Origin: an uncultured Verrucomicrobiota bacterium
GTDB taxonomy: Bacteria; Verrucomicrobiota; Verrucomicrobiia; Limisphaerales; UBA1412
Assembly: GCA_944389455.1 (NCBI GenBank)
Contig: CALXMK010000012.1
Location: forward strand, 29,285 to 93,284
DNA: 64,000 nt
Direction of reading: 5' to 3'
In this document: in pieces, positions 34,117 through 42,473 of the stretch
How positions within the stretch are numbered: the first letter of the stretch is position 1
Layout of the letters: every line of letters starts with the position of its first letter
The notes under the pieces: generated by a model
Databases searched by the model: none
Told to the model about the DNA's origin: nothing
The model's input: the letters and a program-made list of their open reading frames with translations, nothing else
Made by a program: the position numbers and the translations under genes

Positions 34117-36633
34117 TTATTCATTTTGTTCAATACATAATCGGTAGAAAAATGTGTTTTTAGTTAAAGAAAGAGTATATCCGGAATGTGCACCGAGAAG
34201 TGTTTGCCAATCGCCATCGGTGGAGGAAGCTTGTTGGAGAACAAGTTGGTATCCATCTGGGATAAAAAGATCTGTATCCCAGAAAAGAATAATTTGATTG
34301 TCTTCTAGCGAAATAGAAAGCTGGGGCGCCTCAGTGCGGATATTTATTGCTGATGTTCCTTCTATAGAATGGCTTTTCCCATCTGAGCTTACGATTCCTG
34401 ATAGTACGAAAGATTCTTCTGTTCCAGGAAGAGTGTTTATTTTGTAGGAAACGGTATTGGGGAGTGACTCTAACCCCCATGGCCCCCATTTAATTTTTCC
34501 TTGAATAGAGTTAAATACACCTCCTTCGGAAATGTTTTGAGGAAATGCTCCTTGAGGAATATTTTCTTCTATGGCGGTGCATTGTTTAGAATCAGATGGG
34601 GTGAGAGTTATTGTGATTTGATTATTCGCGGCAGAGCGTCTGGCCGTGAGAAGATTTGAATCTATTTCTCCAGAAACAGGAATCCAGTAAAGAGGAGGAT
34701 TTGGAATGGAAGTGTCTTGAGTATAGGTTCCTCCAAAGTTTAGGAGATATCCTGTGCGGGTTACATATTCAATGGGGATTTCAGATGGATTATTTTCCCA
34801 TGGTTTTCCGGCAAGCCAGCTGGAGTAATATAAATTGCATTCTTCTGAGGTTAATGTGTAATTTTTATCCAAATCAGCGGGGTGTTTGACAGGAAGAACA
34901 ATGAGCTCGTAAGTAGAGTTTTCGATTTGATTATAGTTTTGCTGATCAGAAGGTATAAAACAGTATGTAATTATATTTGTTCCTATGGGAAGAATAGTGC
35001 CGATTGCGGGAGAAAAGGTAAAATTTCCCGGAGTATCTGAAGTGAGAGCCAATTCATTGGTACGCAGTGGAGTGCCATATTCAATTGGAGATGGAGGAAT
35101 GAGAGTGATATGAGGGGTTGCTTTATTAACTGTAAGAGAGATAGATTTTTCAGTAGTATGATAGCCGTTATCAAAGGGGGTAAAAGAAGTAGTCAGAATA
35201 TGGGTTCCTGCTGGAAGAATTGTTCCGTATGTCGGATTATAAGTAAAGGTTCCATTGATATTAGCAGATGCGTTGAGTTGTTCGGAAGAGAGTGGTATGC
35301 CATAGGTGATTGGCGTGGGAGAAGTCCAATTTAGTTGGGGGGTTTTTTCTCCTGTCAGGAATTGAGCTAAATTGAGTCTTCCTCCTGATGTGCAGTAGCT
35401 TGTAAGGTTAGGAATGGGATCTACAGAGGAGAGAAGTCTACTTTTAATGATCTCATAGTTATCTTGGGGATGGTTGCTCATATAGAGAGCGACAGCTCCG
35501 GCAACGTGTGGAGTTGACATAGAGGTGCCGCTTGAGAAGCGGTACTGAGTATCATTTTTGCTGGAAGCGGAGGTAATGTATCTGCCCGGAGCAAATAAGT
35601 TGACATATTGAGAACTGTAGTTAGAGTCATAGGCTTTGCTATCATTTTGATCAGAGTTGCCGACGGTAATGACATTTTGAAACTCTTTTGAATAACAGGC
35701 GGGGTATTGTGGATTTGAATCCAGATTAATACCGTTATTGCCGGCTGCACAGATAAGCATAATTCCGTTTTGTCTTAAGAGATTGAGTTCATCACGAAAG
35801 ATAGGGGTATCATATTGGATGGTCCAGCTGGCGTTGATAATCTTAGCTCCGTGTTTTCGGGCGTAGTTGATGCATTCGATTGCGGAACTGATTTCTCCGC
35901 CGGTACTGGACATAAAAGAACATGCCATTAATTGTATATTCCAAGCAATTCCAGTTATCCCCAAGCCGTTGTTACCGACTGCACCGGCAATTCCAGCCAC
36001 ATGAGTTCCATGGCCTGTAGTGTCCATGGGGTCGCCAATCGGTTGAGCAGCTTCAGAGAGGTTAATTCCGTAAATGTCGTCTATATATCCGTTGTTATCG
36101 TCATCAATGCCGTTGCCGGGAATCTCTCTTGGATTAATCCACATGTTTGCGTTCAAATCTTGATGGGTATATCGGATGCCAGTATCGACAATAGCTACAA
36201 TAATATTTGAGGCATTATGATAATAATTCCAGGCGGAAGGAGCGTTTATCAACTGAATGTTATAAGTTTCATCTAGATCGAGAAGATAGGGGTCGTTTGG
36301 TGTGATTGCAGGGGTTATAAGATAATCGGGATGTGCATATTGGATGAGACCGCTTTTAATGTATTCAAGGGCTTTTTCTTGAACATTCTGAAATGGATCA
36401 AATTCGACTAACATCCAGTTGTTATTTCCAGCTTGGATGAGTTTTTGTTTTTTGATATTTAATGTTTTTTGAAAAGCACTGAGTTGTGTCAGAGTCGTAT
36501 TCGGTTTTGGCTTAATTAAGAGTCTTCCCGGATACCATTGTTGTGCTGAAGTAAATAGGGAGGAGAAAATGAGAATTGTAAATAAAAAAATTTTGATGTT
36601 TTTATAAATCCAGGAGTTTTTTAATGTTTGCAT
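34117..36633 (-). CDS. Secreted subtilisin-like serine protease with Ig-like repeats and FFYRL-type C-terminus
   Basis: An 838-residue S8-family protease. After the signal peptide (to about residue 30) comes a propeptide-like region (WYPGRLLIKPKPNTT), then the catalytic domain with Asp150 (IVAIVDTGIRYTH), His208 (TGHGTHVAGIAG), the oxyanion Asn near 299 (AAGNNG) and Ser371 (SSGTSMSTPHVAG). A calcium-site-like stretch GNGIDDDNNGYIDD follows the Asp. Two MBG/Ig-like repeats (about 430-575, each with a TYGTILPAGT or AIGTILPIGT segment) are followed by a dockerin/EF-hand-like region (DLDKNYTLTSEE) and a final module ending FFYRL. Its start overlaps the end of the zinc-ribbon gene by 32 bases. It probably digests proteins outside the cell. 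Confidence 0.93.
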   Translation of the reverse strand: MQTLKNSWIYKNIKIFLFTILIFSSLFTSAQQWYPGRLLIKPKPNTTLTQLSAFQKTLNIKKQKLIQAGNNNWMLVEFDPFQNVQEKALEYIKSGLIQYAHPDYLITPAITPNDPYLLDLDETYNIQLINAPSAWNYYHNASNIIVAIVDTGIRYTHQDLNANMWINPREIPGNGIDDDNNGYIDDIYGINLSEAAQPIGDPMDTTGHGTHVAGIAGAVGNNGLGITGIAWNIQLMACSFMSSTGGEISSAIECINYARKHGAKIINASWTIQYDTPIFRDELNLLRQNGIMLICAAGNNGINLDSNPQYPACYSKEFQNVITVGNSDQNDSKAYDSNYSSQYVNLFAPGRYITSASSKNDTQYRFSSGTSMSTPHVAGAVALYMSNHPQDNYEIIKSRLLSSVDPIPNLTSYCTSGGRLNLAQFLTGEKTPQLNWTSPTPITYGIPLSSEQLNASANINGTFTYNPTYGTILPAGTHILTTSFTPFDNGYHTTEKSISLTVNKATPHITLIPPSPIEYGTPLRTNELALTSDTPGNFTFSPAIGTILPIGTNIITYCFIPSDQQNYNQIENSTYELIVLPVKHPADLDKNYTLTSEECNLYYSSWLAGKPWENNPSEIPIEYVTRTGYLLNFGGTYTQDTSIPNPPLYWIPVSGEIDSNLLTARRSAANNQITITLTPSDSKQCTAIEENIPQGAFPQNISEGGVFNSIQGKIKWGPWGLESLPNTVSYKINTLPGTEESFVLSGIVSSDGKSHSIEGTSAINIRTEAPQLSISLEDNQIILFWDTDLFIPDGYQLVLQQASSTDGDWQTLLGAHSGYTLSLTKNTFFYRLCIEQNE

Positions 36634-36928
36634 GAGCTTTCTCAGATCGAGTTGAATCTTTTATAATAGGTGTATAGATTCGTTTAGCAAAATCGAAGTA
36701 TTCACAAAAGTTCCCTTTAGTTTTGTCGGGGACCTCTTCTGCTCGGCGGTCGCTGCATTGATAAGCCAGTTCCGGAGCCCAGGAGACACAGTTGCGGCAA
36801 ATGCGAAGGTCTTCTCCGCAGCCTAGACATTTTTCTCCTCTGCCCGGTAATCCGGGCAGATCTAGTGGGCGGCCACAGTTGTAGCAGTGAAATGTTTTGC
36901 TAGAATTTTTCTTGAGTTCTTCAAACAT
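36602..36928 (-). CDS. Small cysteine-rich zinc-ribbon protein
   Basis: A 108-residue cytoplasmic protein with at least four Cys pairs or knuckles: CYNC, CLGC, CRNC, plus single Cys in YQCSDRRAEEV and NFCEYF. The C-terminal pattern (CRNCxxW...QCxxRRAEEVPDK...NFCEYF) is a widespread uncharacterised family; zinc or iron binding is likely. Function unknown. The gene overlaps the subtilase start by 32 bases on the same strand and follows the lipoprotein gene by 18 bases, so the three are probably cotranscribed. Confidence 0.8.
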   Translation of the reverse strand: MFEELKKNSSKTFHCYNCGRPLDLPGLPGRGEKCLGCGEDLRICRNCVSWAPELAYQCSDRRAEEVPDKTKGNFCEYFDFAKRIYTPIIKDSTRSEKAHANIKKLLDL

Positions 36929-36946
36929 CTTTTTATTGATTGTTTT

Positions 36947-37315
36947 TTATTGGTTGAGAGAGGATTTAGCAGCGCTGATTTCTCCGCTTTGAGGATTATA
37001 TATATATGAGTATCCGGTGGGGAGTTCTGGTAAAACAGGCAGATAGCCTGAGGAGGTTAGTTCTTGTAAAGAAGCTGGATAGCGATTTTCGCTTGCGTAA
37101 AAGAGATTGATAGCTTGTTTTACACTGGAAAGATCAGTTACGCGTTCTGCTGTTTGGAGAGAACGTCCCATGGCTCCTAGGTAATCGGTTGAGTTGGGGG
37201 CAGGAGGAGGTTGTTCTGATTTTTGAGAGGGCTCTTGTTTGCCGCAGGCAGAGAGAGCTGTAATTAAAATAGTTAATAAAAAGAGATAAATATGTTTATT
37301 AATATTTTTTGTCAT
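36947..37315 (-). CDS. Lipoprotein with pseudopilin-like C-terminal region
   Basis: A 122-residue lipoprotein with lipobox LSAC near residue 24 and a proline-rich linker (SEQPPPAPNS). The C-terminal half (VKQAINLFYASENRYPASLQELTSSGYLP, shown as a description of the pattern AIxxFYxxxxRYPxSLxEL) is the same as in type II secretion pseudopilins of the GspG type, but the prepilin leader is replaced by a lipid anchor. Function unknown. It starts 5 bases after hisS. Confidence 0.75.
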   Translation of the reverse strand: MTKNINKHIYLFLLTILITALSACGKQEPSQKSEQPPPAPNSTDYLGAMGRSLQTAERVTDLSSVKQAINLFYASENRYPASLQELTSSGYLPVLPELPTGYSYIYNPQSGEISAAKSSLNQ

Positions 37316-37320
37316 GTTTT

Positions 37321-38622
37321 TTAGTGATTTGAGCTGATTAAATTTAATACATCTTGCAATGTTGAAAAGGAACTCTCTTGTCGAGTGGAGAGTTTCTTAA
37401 TAAAGAATGTGGGTGCGTTTTCTGAGGTGTTTTGTTGAAGTCTGAAGCTCCATATGGCGTTCAGATCAATTGCCCGTTTGAACTGTTTTTCAGATTTTAA
37501 GGGAGTCAGAGAGAAATCAACGGAGTATCCATTTTGACGAAAAGTTTCTATGGCTGACAAGGTTTGAGGCCTGAGGGATTCGTTTTCAATCAGGGCATAA
37601 ATATCGAGCGTAGGATTGAAGGATGGGAGCAGCCCTCGTTCTTTGAGAAGCTCTGTCAAAACTACGTCACCCATGCCAAATCCAAGGGAGGGCATATTAA
37701 CTTTTCCCCCTTTAACGGTATTGGTTATAGGATCCAACTTGCCACCGGAAATTAAGCTGATAAGGTTGTCATAGCGCCCTCCGCCGGCAATAGCACGGAA
37801 GTGACCTTTACGGTCAAAGGCTTCAAATACGATTCCGGTATAATAAGCAAGTCCTCGAATAACGCCGTAATCGATTTTGACAAACTCCGAGAGTTTTCTG
37901 GCTTCCAAATTCTTTAGAATAGTTTGGAGTTCTTCGGTCGGAGTTCCAGAGGCGATAAATTGTGATATTTCATCATAATCAAATCCAAGTTCGGCAAGCT
38001 TTTGAGAAGATATTTCCGGTGATTCGCGTTCCAGTTTATCGATAATTTGGTAAAAAGCGTAAGCTTTGGATGGATCTGAAGAGTGTGCATTAAAAAAATC
38101 GCTCCATGCTTTGCGACTGCTGATGCGAATGACGAAATCTTCAGCGGTTAGTCCGAAAGATCGAAGGATATCAATCAGCAATGCGATCAATTCTGCATCG
38201 GCTTCTGGGGAGGATTCTCCAAACATATCGGCATTTAACTGGAAATGTTCGCGAAGCCGGCCTTTCTGTTGTCTTTCATATCTAAAGAGCTGAGGAATAG
38301 AAAACCATTTAATCGGTTTGCGGTAGTTGCGTTCGTGTGAAGCAACCATTCTGGCCAGGGTTGGAGTCATTTCTGGCCTCATAGAGACGTTACGATCTCC
38401 TTTATCGATAAAGTTATAAAGCTGACCTACAATTTCTTCTCCGCTTTTGAGAGTATAGAGTTCCAGTGGTTCCAAAGGTGGACCGTCATATTGGCGAAAG
38501 TTGTAGTAACTAAGAACTTTTTCCCAAGTGTTGAAGATATAGTTTCTGGCGTCAATGCTCCATACATCTTTGTGAGGGAGCGGTTCTGGGTAAAAATCAC
38601 GAAATCCAGGCAGTCGGTCCAT
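37321..38622 (-). CDS. hisS: Histidyl-tRNA synthetase
   Basis: A 433-residue class II synthetase that charges tRNA-His. Motif 1 is around PPLEPLELYTLKSGEE, motif 2 is FRYERQQKGRLREHFQLN, the HisA-type histidine motifs are RGLAYYTGIVFEAFD and AGGGRYDNL, and the C-terminal anticodon domain follows. The FQLNADMFGESSPEAD segment is close to the family consensus. It is preceded by an HU-like gene whose terminator lies in between, and is followed closely by the lipoprotein gene. Confidence 0.96.
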   Translation of the reverse strand: MDRLPGFRDFYPEPLPHKDVWSIDARNYIFNTWEKVLSYYNFRQYDGPPLEPLELYTLKSGEEIVGQLYNFIDKGDRNVSMRPEMTPTLARMVASHERNYRKPIKWFSIPQLFRYERQQKGRLREHFQLNADMFGESSPEADAELIALLIDILRSFGLTAEDFVIRISSRKAWSDFFNAHSSDPSKAYAFYQIIDKLERESPEISSQKLAELGFDYDEISQFIASGTPTEELQTILKNLEARKLSEFVKIDYGVIRGLAYYTGIVFEAFDRKGHFRAIAGGGRYDNLISLISGGKLDPITNTVKGGKVNMPSLGFGMGDVVLTELLKERGLLPSFNPTLDIYALIENESLRPQTLSAIETFRQNGYSVDFSLTPLKSEKQFKRAIDLNAIWSFRLQQNTSENAPTFFIKKLSTRQESSFSTLQDVLNLISSNH

Positions 38623-38644
38623 ATTTTAAATTTTTAGACTTTTA

Positions 38645-38688
38645 AACAAAACAAACGACAGGCATCTCTGAAAGCAGGGATGCCTGTC
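38645..38688 (-). terminator. Intrinsic terminator of the HU-like gene
   Basis: A perfect 10-bp inverted repeat (GACAGGCATC at 38657-38666, GATGCCTGTC at 38679-38688), with further CTG/CAG pairing inside the loop, is followed on the minus strand by the T-rich GTTTGTTTTGTTT. It lies between the HU-like stop (38728) and the hisS start. Confidence 0.8.
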
Positions 38689-38727
38689 TGGAAATTATGC
38701 AGGAACAGTTTTACAAAGACAACTTAA

Positions 38728-39069
38728 TTATTTTTTTGAAAGTTTCTTGATGTCAATCTTTTGTACTAAATCGCGCATTTCCTTTCCGGGTTTAAAGCGA
38801 ATAACAGGACGGGAAGGGATGACGATATTAACATCAGGAGTATTGGGGTTTCGGCCCACACGTGGCTTGGAAACTCTGACTTCAAAAACGCCAAAGTTAC
38901 GGATTTCTACAGTGCGGCCTTCTGAAAGAGCCTCATTGAGATAGTCTAACGCTTTTTGGATGATATCAGTGATATCTTCCTGTGTAAACATCTTGTCTTT
39001 CTTTTTATTATCTTTAAGAGAACGACAGATCTTCAGTATCAAATCACGCTTGGTGAAGTTTTTACTCAT
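38728..39069 (-). CDS. HU/IHF-family DNA-binding protein
   Basis: A 113-residue nucleoid protein. The core has the IHF/HU pattern: TQEDITDIIQKALDYLNEAL helices, GRTVEIRNFGVFEVRV, and the DNA-binding arm RVGRNPNTP with VNIVIPSRPVIRFKPGKEM. It is about 20 residues longer than E. coli HU, mainly through a lysine-rich insertion near the N-terminus (SLKDNKKKDKMF). It can compact DNA and bend sites; target specificity is not evident. A perfect palindrome 76 bases upstream may be its operator. Confidence 0.93.
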   Translation of the reverse strand: MSKNFTKRDLILKICRSLKDNKKKDKMFTQEDITDIIQKALDYLNEALSEGRTVEIRNFGVFEVRVSKPRVGRNPNTPDVNIVIPSRPVIRFKPGKEMRDLVQKIDIKKLSKK

Positions 39070-39843
39070 TTATTAATCTCAGTTATACTATAATTAATTA
39101 TTGTTTTAATGGAGTCGTTTAATGTGGAACTCATCAAACGCTCTTTTTATGAGAATAATTCTCATAAAACCATCTAACGGACCAGAGAATACAACAAAAA
39201 CCCAGGAAATGTCAAAGGATTCAATAGATTTTTGCTCATTTGTTCTATCAGTTTTCCTGCTTTCAATTTTGAAAAGGGTAAAACTGGAATAAAATTTGCA
39301 GTATTTTCTCTGTTTTTTGCTATATAAGTTTCTGCTATTAAGTCATTTTGCTATAAATGACAATTATTCGATTTGTTCAAAACTCTTTATTTATAATAAC
39401 GAGTAAGAAATCAACGCTTTTCAAATGAATCTCAAATTAGAATAAACACTCTCATAGTTACTAAGTGCTGATATTTTCTACAAGATCATCTATCATTTAT
39501 AGCGGAATAAGGATTGATAACAGCCTTTCCAGCCATGAGATATTATAATCTCATTTTCTAAGGTTTTAGTCAAGCAGGGCCTTAGTTTTATTTTTTATGG
39601 AAAGAGAATTTATATGTTTTTTGAGTTACATGTTTTTCTAGTTTGGTCATGTTGATTTTTTTAAAGTTGCGTAATTTAAATTAGAGGATTAGAGAAGCTT
39701 CTAAAATAAAAAGGCAAAGGTGTTGAAGTATCTGTTTTAAAGTGTTAAAGAAAGAAAAATATAAAAGGAATCTTTGACTTTTTGATAATATCATGCTTTG
39801 ATAATGTGATTGCGGGTCGATAAAGACTACGCGGAGCAGTTAT
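39070..39843. other. Long AT-rich intergenic region between HU-like gene and pgk
   Basis: No protein gene is supported in these 774 bases. They hold the 25-base palindrome (39145-39169), a 7-bp inverted repeat GTCATTT/AAATGAC (39342-39361), a hairpin plus T-run (39558-39597) and, next to pgk, a possible promoter: TTGACT (39774-39779) with GATAAT (39800-39805), a spacing of 20 that is longer than ideal. Confidence 0.5.
39145..39169. promoter_or_regulatory. Perfect palindrome, Fur-family-like operator candidate
   Basis: Arms of 12 bases (TTTTATGAGAAT and its complement ATTCTCATAAAA) flank a single A. The inner 7-1-7 element TGAGAAT-A-ATTCTCA differs from the Fur/PerR consensus TGATAAT-N-ATTATCA at one position per half. 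It lies 76 bases before the start codon of the HU-like gene and 675 before pgk. No T-run follows on either strand, so it is not a terminator. Confidence 0.55.
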
Positions 39844-41100
39844 ATGGCAAAACTTACCGTAAAAGATTTAAAGGCTCACGGCAAACAGGTGTTTGTGCGT
39901 GTGGATTATAATGTCCCCCTGGAAGAGCAGAACGGCGTAATGGTTATTACCGATGATACACGTATACGTGCAACCCTGCCAACGTTGGAATGCTTGATCA
40001 AAGAAGGTGCTAAAATAATTCTAACAGCACACTTGGGGCGTCCTAAAGGCAAGCGCGAGGCAACTATGTCTTTGGCTCCAGTAGCAGTCCGTTTAAGCGA
40101 GCTGATTGGGAAAAAGGTTGTTTTTGTTAATGATTGTATTGGGGAAGAGGTGGAAAAGGCCGTGGCAGCAATGAGTCCGGGAGATGTGGTTCTGCTAGAA
40201 AATGTTCGCTATTATGCAGAGGAAGAGAAGAATGATCCTGTTTTTGCAGAAAAGCTTGCTAAGATAGCAGAGTTGTATGTCAATGACGCTTTTGGTGCTG
40301 CACATCGTGCTCATGCTTCTACGGAAGGTGTTGCTAGGATTGTAGCGGCACGTGGTGGTCAATGCGCTGCCGGCTTGCTGATGGAGCGTGAGTTAAAATT
40401 CTTAGGAGATGAACTAGATAAGGCTGAGCGTCCTTTTGTAGTGATTTTGGGCGGAGCGAAAGTTTCAGATAAAATTACGGTGATTGATCGCTTGTTGGAT
40501 AAAGCCGATACAATTCTTATTGGTGGAGCTATGGCTTACACTTTTCGCTTAGCACAAGGTTATAAGACGGGTAAGTCACTTGTAGAGACTGATAAAGTTG
40601 ATGTTGCCAAAGGAGCCTTGGATAAGGCTAAGGCAAAGGGAGTAAAATTCCTATTACCTATTGATGACATTGTGGCAACTCCGGTTAAGACGGATAAATT
40701 AGATAAGAAAGGAAAACCGGTTATCGAATGGCAGAATCCAACAGAGAATCCTCAAATGGATTGTGCGGATGATGTAGCCGGATTGGATGTGGGGCCTAAG
40801 ACGGTAGAGCTTTTTTCTTCTGAGATTGCCAAGGCCAAGACGATTTTATGGAATGGGCCTATGGGGCTTTTTGAAGATAAGCGTTTTGCTCAAGGAACCT
40901 TTGGGGTGGCTAAAGCTGTGGCAGAAGTTACTCAGAAAAATGGAGCCAAGAGTATTATTGGAGGTGGAGATAGCGTAAAAGCAATCAATAAATCAGGTCT
41001 CGCTTCACAGGTGACTTTTATGAGTACTGGTGGTGGAGCCAGCTTGGAGTTTTTGGAAGGAAAGGTCTTGCCAGGTGTAGCAGCCTTGACTGATATTTAA
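39844..41100 (+). CDS. pgk: Phosphoglycerate kinase
   Basis: A 418-residue glycolytic kinase that transfers phosphate from 1,3-bisphosphoglycerate to ADP. The opening [44 protein letters not shown], and the nucleotide site [11 protein letters not shown] and GGGDSVKAI are all typical. It is the first gene of a pgk-tpiA-secG run, a common bacterial order, and is preceded by a long AT-rich region with a possible promoter. Confidence 0.97.
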   Translation: MAKLTVKDLKAHGKQVFVRVDYNVPLEEQNGVMVITDDTRIRATLPTLECLIKEGAKIILTAHLGRPKGKREATMSLAPVAVRLSELIGKKVVFVNDCIGEEVEKAVAAMSPGDVVLLENVRYYAEEEKNDPVFAEKLAKIAELYVNDAFGAAHRAHASTEGVARIVAARGGQCAAGLLMERELKFLGDELDKAERPFVVILGGAKVSDKITVIDRLLDKADTILIGGAMAYTFRLAQGYKTGKSLVETDKVDVAKGALDKAKAKGVKFLLPIDDIVATPVKTDKLDKKGKPVIEWQNPTENPQMDCADDVAGLDVGPKTVELFSSEIAKAKTILWNGPMGLFEDKRFAQGTFGVAKAVAEVTQKNGAKSIIGGGDSVKAINKSGLASQVTFMSTGGGASLEFLEGKVLPGVAALTDI

Positions 41101-41145
41101 AGAAGAGGTTAAAAAAGAAATAATATATTTCAGGAGTTATAAACA

Positions 41146-41910
41146 ATGGAGAAAGAACGTAAATTATTAATTGCGGGTAACTGGAAAATGAACAAGACTG
41201 TCGCCGAGGCGATAGACTTGGTAGAAGGTTTGGTTTTGGAGCTTTCAAATGTTAAAGAAGTAGATATTTTGGTATGTCCTCCTTTTACAGCATTACAGGC
41301 CGTTTCTCAAAAAATCATTAATACGCAGATTCGTTTGGGTGCCCAAACGATGAACGAGAATAATTATGGAGCATATACAGGTGAAATTAATGCCGGAATG
41401 CTTAAAGAGTTTTCAGTTCGTTATGTAATTTTGGGGCATTCAGAGCGTCGTCAATATTATGGGGAAACAGATGCTTTGATTGCTAAGAAAGCTCAGGCTG
41501 CTCATGCTTCTGCTCTTAAACCGATTATCTGCGTGGGAGAGACATTGGAGCAGAGAGAGGCTGGCAAGGCTGAAGAAGTAATTGGAACTCAAGTGCATGG
41601 CAGTTTAGCTGGTTTAACCGCTGAACAGATGGAGGAAACAGTCATTGCTTATGAGCCAGTATGGGCTATTGGTACTGGAAAGACTGCTACTTCTGCTCAG
41701 GCGCAGGAGATTCATCAGTTTATTCGTAAGACATTGTCTGAGATGTTTGGTGAAGTCGTTGCTAAGAAAGTTCGTATTCTTTATGGCGGCAGCGTAAAAC
41801 CGGGCAATGCGCGAGAACTGATGAGTCAACCAGATGTAGATGGCGGTTTAGTAGGTGGAGCCGCGCTTGAAGTTCGGAGTTTTTCCGATATTGTAAAGAA
41901 CAGTATCTAG
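41146..41910 (+). CDS. tpiA: Triosephosphate isomerase
   Basis: A 254-residue TIM-barrel enzyme interconverting dihydroxyacetone phosphate and glyceraldehyde 3-phosphate. Catalytic residues are seen in GNWKMNKT (Lys), VILGHSERR (His) and AYEPVWAIGTGKT (Glu), with the phosphate-binding YGGSVKPGN. A TCAGGAG ribosome site precedes the ATG by seven bases. The next gene, secG, begins 9 bases later. Confidence 0.97.
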   Translation: MEKERKLLIAGNWKMNKTVAEAIDLVEGLVLELSNVKEVDILVCPPFTALQAVSQKIINTQIRLGAQTMNENNYGAYTGEINAGMLKEFSVRYVILGHSERRQYYGETDALIAKKAQAAHASALKPIICVGETLEQREAGKAEEVIGTQVHGSLAGLTAEQMEETVIAYEPVWAIGTGKTATSAQAQEIHQFIRKTLSEMFGEVVAKKVRILYGGSVKPGNARELMSQPDVDGGLVGGAALEVRSFSDIVKNSI

Positions 41911-41919
41911 TAAAGGACT

Positions 41920-42387
41920 ATGGAGTTTATCATAGGCTTATTCAGGTTTATCCTGGTTGTAGATTGTATTTTTCTCATTTTGCTGGTTCTAATCCAGCTT
42001 CCGAAGAAGGAAGCTGGATTAGGAGTAGCCTTTGGTGGAGCGGCTACTGATGCTCTCTTTGGTGCGGGGGCTGGCAATGCGATTACTAAAATCACCAAAT
42101 GGACTGCTGCTTGTTTCTTTGTTCTTTCTCTGGGGTTGGCAACAGCCGATTCTCATTATGCTAGAATGGAGAGAAATGCAACCAGCAAAGAGATGATGGT
42201 TTTACCAACAGAGGATTCGAAGGCAGAAGCTGCGACGTTAAATAAAACGCTGAGTATTCCTGCTAAGGAGCCTGAGTCGGCGGATTCTACTGCCGCAGGG
42301 TCTGTTGCTGAGGCTAGTCCAAGCTCTACTGAAGAAGCTGCGACGGCAACTAATGCTCCAGCAGAGATTCCGGCGGAAAAAGAATAA
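41920..42387 (+). CDS. secG: Preprotein translocase subunit SecG
   Basis: SecG is a small membrane subunit of the SecYEG translocon that helps protein export. The two helices (FRFILVVDCIFLILLVLIQLP and WTAACFFVLSLGLATA) flank the conserved KEAGLGVAFGGAATDALFGAGAGN loop. At 155 residues it is longer than the usual 75-110 because of an acidic, alanine- and serine-rich C-terminal tail (about residues 90-155). It ends the glycolytic gene run and is followed by a terminator. Confidence 0.93.
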   Translation: MEFIIGLFRFILVVDCIFLILLVLIQLPKKEAGLGVAFGGAATDALFGAGAGNAITKITKWTAACFFVLSLGLATADSHYARMERNATSKEMMVLPTEDSKAEAATLNKTLSIPAKEPESADSTAAGSVAEASPSSTEEAATATNAPAEIPAEKE

Positions 42388-42403
42388 TGAGTACGTAATT
42401 TTG

Positions 42404-42443
42404 ACGCCGTGTTTCCAGAGAGGGAATACGGCGTTTTGTTTTT
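42404..42443 (+). terminator. Intrinsic terminator after secG
   Basis: ACGCCGT (42404-42410) pairs perfectly with ACGGCGT (42428-42434), with extra TTCC/GGAA pairing inside, followed by TTTGTTTTT. It lies 16 bases after the secG stop and separates the pgk-tpiA-secG run from the oppA-bio genes. Confidence 0.8.
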
Positions 42444-42473
42444 CAGAGGATTGATTAGAATAGATGCGCTTTT

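Noticed and set aside
33568..34140. Long plus-strand open frame across the first discoidin-like gene
   Set aside because: It lies antisense to a gene with signal peptide and clear paralogue; its translation has no recognisable pattern.
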